A DNA stretch of 64,000 nt from Brachypodium distachyon. Lineage: Eukaryota; Streptophyta; Magnoliopsida; Poales; Poaceae. Of this stretch, positions 58,301 to 64,000 are shown piece after piece. Both the position numbers and the translations under genes were made by a program. The notes under the pieces are model-generated. The model was not told the DNA's origin, did no database searches, and saw only the letters and a program-made list of their open reading frames with translations. Every line of letters begins with the position of its first letter. Position 1 is the first letter of the stretch. Location: NCBI RefSeq assembly GCF_000005505.3, contig NC_016133.3:50805237-50869236 (forward strand), written 5' to 3'.

Positions 58301-59791
58301 AACAGAAGCATGGGCGCCGTTCCCCATCATCACTGAGGAGCTGATGGCCTGATATGAAGAAAACAAGGAAATATCAGCACAAACATGAATAGTTGCGCCT
58401 GTATCGACCCACCAATCGGTGGACTGACATACAGAAAATATAGTAAATAAATTACCATACCTGCCTGCATCTTCATTGTTGCCAATGGTCAAATTAGCAA
58501 ACTTTTGCCAAATCTGTCCTCCTTTGCGCTCCTTGCAGTTACTCGCCCAATGGCCAAGTCCTCCACACACAAAGCAAGGATCCTTGTCCTTGTTGCCTCC
58601 TTTCTTTTTCTTCTTGAAAGTGGTAGTGTTCTTTGGACCAGCATTATTGAATGCCTTTCCCTTTCCCTTGTTGTTACTGTTGTTGTGGTTGTTCCTCTGA
58701 ACCATGTTGGCAGTGGACGTACCCTCTTGTGTGTTGCCTTTGGGGCCAGCATCTTTTGCTCTCGCCTTCTCCTGAACATCAACAGTCCCAATCAGGTTCT
58801 CCACAGAGATTTCTTGTCTCTTGTGTTTTAGTGAAGTAGCAAAGTTCCTCCACGAGGGAGGAAGCTTGGCGATGATGCCCCCGGCGACAAACTTGTCGGG
58901 TAGTGGACACTTGAATTGCTCAAGTTCCTTAGCCATAGTCAATAACTCATGAGCTTGTTCCACTACAGATCGGTTTGCAACCACCTTATAGTCAAAGAAC
59001 TGCTCCATGACGTACAGCTCACTGCCAGCGTCAGATGCGCCAAACTTGGCATCGAGCGCATCCCACAACTCTTTGGCATCCTGATAGTGCAGATAAGCAT
59101 CAACGAGCTTATCTCCCAGCACACTACAGATCGCACCAACGACTACAACACAAGCCTCAACATACAACTGCTGAGAAGCAATTGTTTGAGTCTTCCCGTG
59201 TTGTACCGCCCACCATGCGCCCATAGCCACGAGCCACATATGACATTTATATTGCCACCTCTTAAAGTGCAGTCCAGTAAACACAGGTGGTTTCAATGCG
59301 ACAGCAAATTGAGACATCGAAAATTGCCTACACGCATAAGGTTTTTGGATTGTTGAAAAATTAGGTAATTTCGATGAATATTTAATCCAGAAGGACAGTG
59401 TGTAAAACATGTAGCACATTATATCATGCAAACTAGACAAATTAAATAGCAACACACAGCAATAAAACTCATCTAATTTCACGGCATGAATAATAGAACT
59501 ACTAATCAAAATCAACAAGAAAGAGCAGATTACGTACGGTGCTGTGCTCTTTTCTTGTGTTTGTTTGTTGAGGTCGGTGACGAGTCCGGTGGCGTCGATG
59601 TTCACGCCGGCAGCAGCAGCAGCCTTGACTACCTCCTGAGCAGCGGCCAGTGCCTGCGCTTGCGCCTGTGCAGCAGCAGTTGCCTGGGCTTGGAGTTGGG
59701 CAGCCTGCTGCTGTGCTTGGAGTTGTGCAGCCTGCTGCTGCTGAGCTAGAGCGGCAGCCTGAGCCGCGGGATCTCCGAGGTCGTCGGCCAT
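55388..59791 (-). CDS. Copia gag-pol polyprotein
   Basis: Unspliced frame of 1467 residues, starting at an ATG inside the 5' LTR. The N-terminus is Ala/Gln-rich (MADDLGDPAAQAAALAQQQQ). Gag follows (FKRWQYKCHMWLV), then a zinc knuckle CFVCGGLGHWASNC (near 58535-58576), protease WVDTGAT (58391-58411), the pre-integrase block WHSRLCHINFG, integrase zinc residues and DDE core (to about 57300), reverse transcriptase with YVDDILIF (56303-56326) and RNase H with SDSNW (55823-55837). Domain order is copia-type. A likely intron at 59537-59328 (donor CACC|GTACGTAATC, acceptor GTGTAG|GCAATT) is 210 bp, in frame and stop-free, so the spliced product is 1397 residues and the unspliced one adds a hydrophobic segment. 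No frameshift is visible, so activity is possible. Confidence 0.93.
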   Translation of the reverse strand: MADDLGDPAAQAAALAQQQQAAQLQAQQQAAQLQAQATAAAQAQAQALAAAQEVVKAAAAAGVNIDATGLVTDLNKQTQEKSTAPYVICSFLLILISSSIIHAVKLDEFYCCVLLFNLSSLHDIMCYMFYTLSFWIKYSSKLPNFSTIQKPYACRQFSMSQFAVALKPPVFTGLHFKRWQYKCHMWLVAMGAWWAVQHGKTQTIASQQLYVEACVVVVGAICSVLGDKLVDAYLHYQDAKELWDALDAKFGASDAGSELYVMEQFFDYKVVANRSVVEQAHELLTMAKELEQFKCPLPDKFVAGGIIAKLPPSWRNFATSLKHKRQEISVENLIGTVDVQEKARAKDAGPKGNTQEGTSTANMVQRNNHNNSNNKGKGKAFNNAGPKNTTTFKKKKKGGNKDKDPCFVCGGLGHWASNCKERKGGQIWQKFANLTIGNNEDAGRYGNLFTIFSVCQSTDWWVDTGATIHVCADISLFSSYQAISSSVMMGNGAHASVHGVGMVDLKFTSGKIVQLRNVQHVPSIQKNLVSGSLLCKDGFKLVFESNKVIVSKYGQFIGKGYECGGLFRLSLSDFCNKVVNSVNSINNESNVWHSRLCHINFGCMTRLANLSLIPKIIVAKSSKCQACVQAKQPRKAAEERNLAPLKLIHSDLCEMNGVLTKGGKRYFMSFIDDATRFCYVYLLKSKDEALHYFKIYKAEAENQLEKKIKRLRSDRGGEYFSSEFNSFCEEHGIVHERTPPYSPQSNRVAERKNRTLTDLVNAMLDTAGLSKAWWGEALLTSCHVLSRVPTKDKEVTPYELWKKKRLTLSYLRTWGCLAKVNVPITKKRKLGPKTVDCVFIGYAFRSVGYRFLVVNSGVPDMSVGTMESRDATFFEDIFPMRDMHSTSREDHDVPAEPVSSEEHQDHGVTPEPAIPVENLEQTRDEIPEEYDNEAPLRGKRQRIIKSFGDDFIVYLVDDTPKTIDEAFASPDADYWKEAIRSEMDSIMANGTWEVVDRPYGCKPVGCKWIFKKKLRPDGTIEKYKARLVAKGFTQKEGEDFFDTYSPVARLTTIRVLLSLAASYGLIVHQMDVKTAFLNGELDEEIYMNQPDGFVIKGHEGKVCKLLKSLYGLKQASKQWHEKFDKTLTSAGFVVNEADKCVYYRHGGGEGVILCLYVDDILIFGTNLKVIEEVKTFLSKCFDMKDLGVADVILNIKLVRGDNGEITLVQSHYVEKILSRFGYADCKPSPTPYDPSVLLRKNHRIGRDQLRYSQVIGSLMYLASATRPDISFAVSKLSRFNKNPGDDHWNALERVMRYLKGTMGYGIHYTGYPKVLEGYSDSNWISDVDELKATSGYVFTLGGGVVSWKSCKQTILTRSTMEAKLSALDTSTVKADWLRELLMDLPIVEKPIPAILMNCDNQTVIVKVNSSKDNMKSSRHVRRRLKSVRAMRNSGIIGLGYIPTAKNLADPFTKGLSRNVIESASREM
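59328..59537 (-). other. Predicted intron spanning the LTR/internal boundary
   Basis: Minus-strand donor GTACGTAATC at 59537 and acceptor TGTGTAG ending at 59328. The LTR end (59351) lies inside it. The sequence is AT-rich and hydrophobic when translated, unlike the flanking gag. Its 210 bases keep the frame whether or not it is removed. Splicing is predicted from sequence only. Confidence 0.55.
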
Positions 59792-60382
59792 TGGTGATGA
59801 AGATGCCGATGAAACAGAGACGTGAAGAAGCGAGCAGTCGCGTGAGAACGCTCCCCAAAAACCTTATCGACCGTCTCCCGGGCAGGATCTCGAAGGTCGG
59901 GGTTCCGGAGGCCTGCTCTCCCGGCGATCTGTGCACGCAATCGACGGGATGGAGTAGCAGTTGGCGGCGAAACAACGAGATTGGATCGTGGGCGTGACGG
60001 CTAGGGTTTTTGCGTCGTCCGTCCGGAGGCCGGGGTAGTCTTATTATATAGGCACGCATGCGGACTTCGGTTTAGGAACCCAAAACCGACTCCACAATTA
60101 TCGGGATTTGTTACGCGTCCGCAACGGATTCCGACTGCGAACTCGAACTCGAACTCGATCCACGAAACGCGGCGCGCGCGCGCGTCGCGTCATGATATAT
60201 TGCTCACTTGCTCACTTGCTCAAGAGGTGAGAACCAACATTCCTTATATATTGGTCCAACTCCCCCTAAACTAGCAATGTGGGACTATTCCCACTTCCTC
60301 ATCCCACTACATGAATGGGTTTTTGAGATTTTTCAGGAATTAATTTCAGATTGGGCCTTAGGCCTAACCCAAAATTCCAACA
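59351..60382 (-). repeat. Copia LTR, 5' copy (right)
   Basis: 1032 bp. Minus strand starts TGTTGGAATTTTGGG and ends TTTTTCAACA, with TGTTG/CAACA inverted ends. It contains a TATA box (60041-60050), a short leader and the polyprotein ATG at 59789-59791. AAATC follows at 60383-60387. Confidence 0.94.
60041..60050 (-). promoter_or_regulatory. LTR TATA box, 5' LTR
   Basis: TATATAATAA on the minus strand, about 250 bases upstream of the polyprotein ATG. With a start site about 30 bases downstream, the ATG falls in the transcribed part of the LTR. Confidence 0.65.
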
Positions 60383-60387
60383 AAATC

Positions 60388-63300
60388 CTCTCTGTTTAGA
60401 GACAAGAGAAAAGAGCCAATGAGCAGCAACCAAGGGTACCGGTGCTTGGAAAGTGGCCCGACAAACTCTTCACTGATAAGGACGGGAATTTATGGCCAAG
60501 CAGCCACGGAAATGACGAAGAACGAGGTGCAATGAACGATGCACAACAACCACGGGCACACAACGGTGTGTTGCTTGAACACCTGCGGACATGAGGTTTA
60601 GTTGTGATAACTTTTATGGTACCCTGGTACTCCCTAGAAAAGGTTAGGAGTCCCAAGCCAATCCGTCCGTCCATCTGTTAGACCTTTCGTCTATTGTGAT
60701 TTGGACTTTGACGAGCGTCTCCTAATCGACCATGGACTGCACGCCGCTGCTTGATCGATCGAGTTCCATGCTCCATGTACGGGTGGACAGGACCGATCAA
60801 GGTTTGCAATCAGTGGCTTGGGCCGGCCGGCGTGCTACTCCTTGGACTAAATCTCCTAGCCATCGAAGGCAAATCTCGCCGCCTCAATATCTGCAGCCGT
60901 AATTAGCTGCGTTTATCCGGTTATCCCCTGTTAATTGACTTCGTAATAATGATTTTACCCCACAAACGACGGTACTCCCAAGTATTGATCGATGGTACTT
61001 CCCGGTTGTTACCTTGGAGTACAGGTAAAATCTGTCCGTGAGATTAGATGAAACTAACGGCTTATATTAATTTGTGGGTACTGTAAAAGTGCTCTTAGTT
61101 GTTGCTTCCGTGAAGTATCGGTGCTAATGATACCAGCAGGCGAGCCCTTCAGCTTGTGTTTGCATCCAAAAGGAGCCCGGTAGGAGGATGAGAAGGCGTC
61201 GTCCAAAAAATTGTTGAGAACCTTGGCTCAGGGCTATTGGAAGGTAGGAATCGATCAACGGTGTTTATCCATTTCATGCGTACTCTTTTCTTTTTCAAAA
61301 TACAAGCAAATGTGAGTGCCAGAGGTTAACACTGGGCAAATGCACCTACTAACAATTATGCAGAGTTAGTTTAAAGACACGAAACATTGTATGTGTCATT
61401 TAACCGTCGACTCTTAATGGCAGGGAGAGTCGATAAAGACTCTACTATTGTTGATGTCCTTATCTCTCGCGAGCACATGACAATACTCAAAATACTCTGT
61501 ATAGGTGTATGCACTTCTACACCGAAAGCTAACCGTTATTCCAGCTCGGTGTTTACATCAGCTCTATTTTCTTTTCTTTTTTGGGGAAACGTCTGACTTT
61601 ATTGATTCAAGAAACATAGTACAGAAGGATTGACAATACTGAAACAAAAACCGACAACAAAGACCCCTGATAAAACTAAAGGTTAAATCAAGATTATTCA
61701 AAGTCAAAATCGCTAGATTCACTATCTGTATTGACATTTCTCCATGTATATGGTGATGAAACTTGCAGAAGAGCGGACACGCACAAGATAGACTAACCTC
61801 ATATGTTTTGACTAGCCGCATGAGTCGCTCACCTCAAACGATGAGAATCTAAGATTGTTGAATATGTTGTGCCCAGGGGTACATCCCTTGCAAGTCAGGT
61901 TGTCGAACCATTGATTTGGCGACGCCGTCATCTGCACTTCCAGGATGCAGTCGCACGGACATAATAGCTCACAAAAGAAATACATAAACTACTGTTGCCA
62001 GACGTTTATCTGTGATTTTCCATCCTCTTGCGATCTCAAATGGCTATCGGAAACGAAGGAACCGACAAAAATCACAATTTTGACGACGCTGCTTTTTTGG
62101 CGGTAGGATTCCTCACATACATCATCAACGTTGTTCGGTTGTCGGTTTTAACCTCTGTTTGTGACGCTTTCAGACCGAATAGGCCGAACATGCGCACAGG
62201 AAAACGATCCCTTCTGTAGACAGGCCTGGTTCCAGCGCTGGGCCGAAGTGTCAAAGGCCCAAAACCTACATATAGCCGCCTCATGACTCCATTCTTCGTG
62301 CGTCCTGATTATTCCGGTGAGTTAGGCCCTGTTTGTCTGTTGACTTGGTCCAGCCAAGTTCCGTGGAAGGCGATACGCGCCTACGATCCGCAGACCAAAG
62401 AAGAGAAAAAGCATCGTGAGGCGCCACCGTCTCTCGTCTCGTAGCGATACGGCCCCTCAACCGCCACCATGTGATCTGCCATTGGCCGTTTCGATACGTA
62501 CGGCACGAACACAGCTGTTCCCGCACGGCAGCACGAGTCCGGCGACGTGTTCGTAGCCCGCGGGCTTGGCGTATACGGGAAGTCTACCTCGCGCCGTTCA
62601 CGGGCTTGTCTGCATCCTGGTGTGATAGCTGTGCCTCCACTCAATTTTTTCTATTTGATCGGCGTATTCGTACAATCGTACTTCAGATTCAGGCCTCACA
62701 ATGTGTCATACGGGGACAGGACGCATCTTTCTCTTGACATAACGCCGTGTCTGCCGTGGCAAGATGTTGAAAATTTGAAATAAAGAGCGCGACCATGTGT
62801 GTGTTTTAAACTCACTTGCTTGTGGCGCTGTGTTCATGAGGGAAACCAACTTGAATTTGGACTGCTCTTCGACTTTTTCTTATTATTGGAAAACTGAAAT
62901 AATGCTAGTCCGAGGAAGCCCAGCGTGCATGAAGAGGAACAAATTGGAGGAACACTAGTTACACGCACTAATTGGACCAGACTAGAATGTCTTGAAACCT
63001 GGAAGACGTTTTGTACTACTCGATATGTGACACCTGACCGGCCAATCGCATTACTATAGTGTTAACCATCGCCGTCCGTGTGAAAGAAAAAACATTAACC
63101 AATGTGATAGAGTTAACCTCGATTTTGATTGTCAAACTACATGCATGCAATTTGGGCAGTGGCGGAATTTAGGCCTTTCCCGTTGAGGAACAGTATTAGA
63201 GATTGATAATCTCGTTTTTTTTCAGATTGATACTGTCGCAGAGCATTCCAATCTCCTTTCAAAATTACAGCTCGCAAGCACCGTCGCATACTCGCATCTG

Positions 63301-63463
63301 CTCCACCTATAAATACCCCTCGCTCTGCACATTGAGCTCTGGAACAAACTATCATCAGTAACTCGCCCTGCCGCGCTCTCCCCGGCAAGGCAGCAAGTAC
63401 AAAAACATTCCCCGCAATCTCCCGTCCCCTTCCGGTGGATCGTGCATAAATCTACGTGCGTCA
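60388..63463. other. Intergenic region before the CBS-domain gene
   Basis: No gene recognised. The first 300 bases were contiguous with the kinase upstream region before the copia insertion. A stretch near 61575-61830 (GACTTTATTGATTCAAGAAAC) resembles common dispersed grass repeats but was not classed. The last 150 bases are the promoter and 5' UTR of the CBSX5-like gene. Confidence 0.5.
63308..63315 (+). promoter_or_regulatory. TATA box of the CBSX5-like gene
   Basis: TATAAATA in the context CACCTATAAATACCCC, 156 bases before the ATG at 63464; this predicts a start site near 63340 and a 5' UTR of about 120 bases. Confidence 0.75.
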
Positions 63464-64000
63464 ATGGCGGCGAGCATTCTGTCCCACGTCGTCTCCGACC
63501 TCTGCATCGGGAAGCCGGCGGTGCGCGTCCTGCCGCAGTCGACGCCCATCGCGGCAGCGCTCGCCACGCTCCGCGCCGGTGCCGACCCCTTTGTCTTCGT
63601 CGACGCCGCGCTGCCCTCGGGCGCGAAGGCGCAGCAGACGACAGCCGCCACGGTGGTGTCCGTCAAGGTCAGCGTCGCGGAGATCCTGTGCTACGTGTGC
63701 GGCGACGATGGCAACCTCGGCGACCCAACGGCCGCGCTCGGCCGGCCCGTGTCCGTGCTCACGGCCGCCGTCGGCGATCACGCCGTCACCCGCCGAGTGG
63801 ACGCACAGACCAGGTACGTACAAATATAGAGTCGTGATAGCCGTCGCCGTACGTAGCTAAACTTTGCTATCCACCAGCCGTACCTACTACCAAAGGACGA
63901 TTTTTGGATTGAACTGTACGTTTGGTCAAACTTTGCAGCCTGCTGGACGCCATCGACGTGCTGCTAGCCAGCAACGCGCACAGCCTGGTCGTCGCGCTCC
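63464..64000 (+). CDS. CBSX5: CBS domain-containing protein CBSX5-like (partial, runs off the window)
   Basis: Exon 1 is 63464-63813 (ATG in context TCAATGGCG, donor CAG|GTACGT) and exon 2 starts at 63939 (acceptor TTTGCAG|CCTGCT) and is open to the window end. The 137 visible residues read SHVVSDLCIGKPAVRVL, then STPIAAALATLR, DPFVFVDAALP, KVSVAEILCYV and, in exon 2, SLLDAIDVLLAS followed by AHSLVVAL. This is the CBS-pair pattern of the plant CBSX5/CBSX6 group, proteins that bind adenosine-type ligands and modulate partner enzymes; the function of CBSX5 itself is not well known. The C-terminus and remaining CBS motifs lie beyond the window. Confidence 0.85.

Larger units (their letters stand above)
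53721..60382 (-). mobile_element. Complete Ty1/copia LTR retrotransposon
   Basis: 6662 bp, with LTRs at 53721-54823 and 59351-60382 and AAATC on both outer sides (53716-53720, 60383-60387). The polypurine-type stretch before the 3' LTR reads GTGAGGGAT. One uninterrupted gag-pol frame lies between. The domain order protease, integrase, reverse transcriptase, RNase H places it in Ty1/copia. Highly similar LTRs and an open frame suggest recent insertion. It reads in the same direction as the kinase gene at 51743-53572. Confidence 0.95.

Overview
The window is plant nuclear DNA from a grass (Poaceae), most likely a pooid such as Brachypodium or a relative. The evidence is GC-rich first exons, GT-AG introns, many Stowaway (TA target) and Tourist/Harbinger (3-bp target) MITEs, and an intronic plastid fragment whose reading frame follows the grass-type rps18. 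The species itself cannot be fixed from sequence alone. I see no bacterial operons, CRISPR arrays, rRNA or tRNA genes.

Layout: (1) 1-11 kb holds three minus-strand genes: the chloroplast ferredoxin-thioredoxin reductase variable chain (1553-2017), a two-exon stand-alone BRO1-domain (ALIX-like) protein (3241-6042) and a single-exon AP2/ERF factor (9445-10857). (2) 11-28.7 kb is gene-poor, with MITE remnants, a 725-bp tandem duplication split by a retroposon-like insertion, and a long TTA/TAA microsatellite. (3) 29.4-35.0 kb is a seven-exon WDR44-like WD40 gene whose 2.6-kb first intron collected a Helitron-like element, plastid rps18 DNA and a Tourist MITE. (4) 35.6-39.7 kb is a transposon cluster: a TTA-flanked TIR element carrying a frameshifted gene, a deleted MULE with a transposase fragment, a LINE 3' fragment, and a Tourist inside a Stowaway. 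(5) 40.6-49.6 kb is a seventeen-exon RNA polymerase II CTD phosphatase-like gene (CPL1 type, two dsRNA-binding domains). (6) 50.5-51.5 kb is a second TIR element related to the one at 35.6 kb. (7) 51.7-53.6 kb is a six-exon receptor-like cytoplasmic kinase on the minus strand. (8) 53.7-60.4 kb is a complete, young Ty1/copia retrotransposon (TSD AAATC), same strand as the kinase and ending 148 bp upstream of the kinase ATG. (9) 63.46 kb to the end is the start of a CBS-domain gene (CBSX5-like), cut by the window edge.

The genes are independent eukaryotic units rather than a pathway. The most unusual structure is the copia element. Its LTRs contain the polyprotein start codon and first coding segment, downstream of an LTR TATA box. 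A predicted in-frame 210-bp intron straddles the LTR/internal boundary, and no ordinary tRNA primer site follows the LTR. The LTR exon next to the kinase can also be joined in frame to the kinase on paper.
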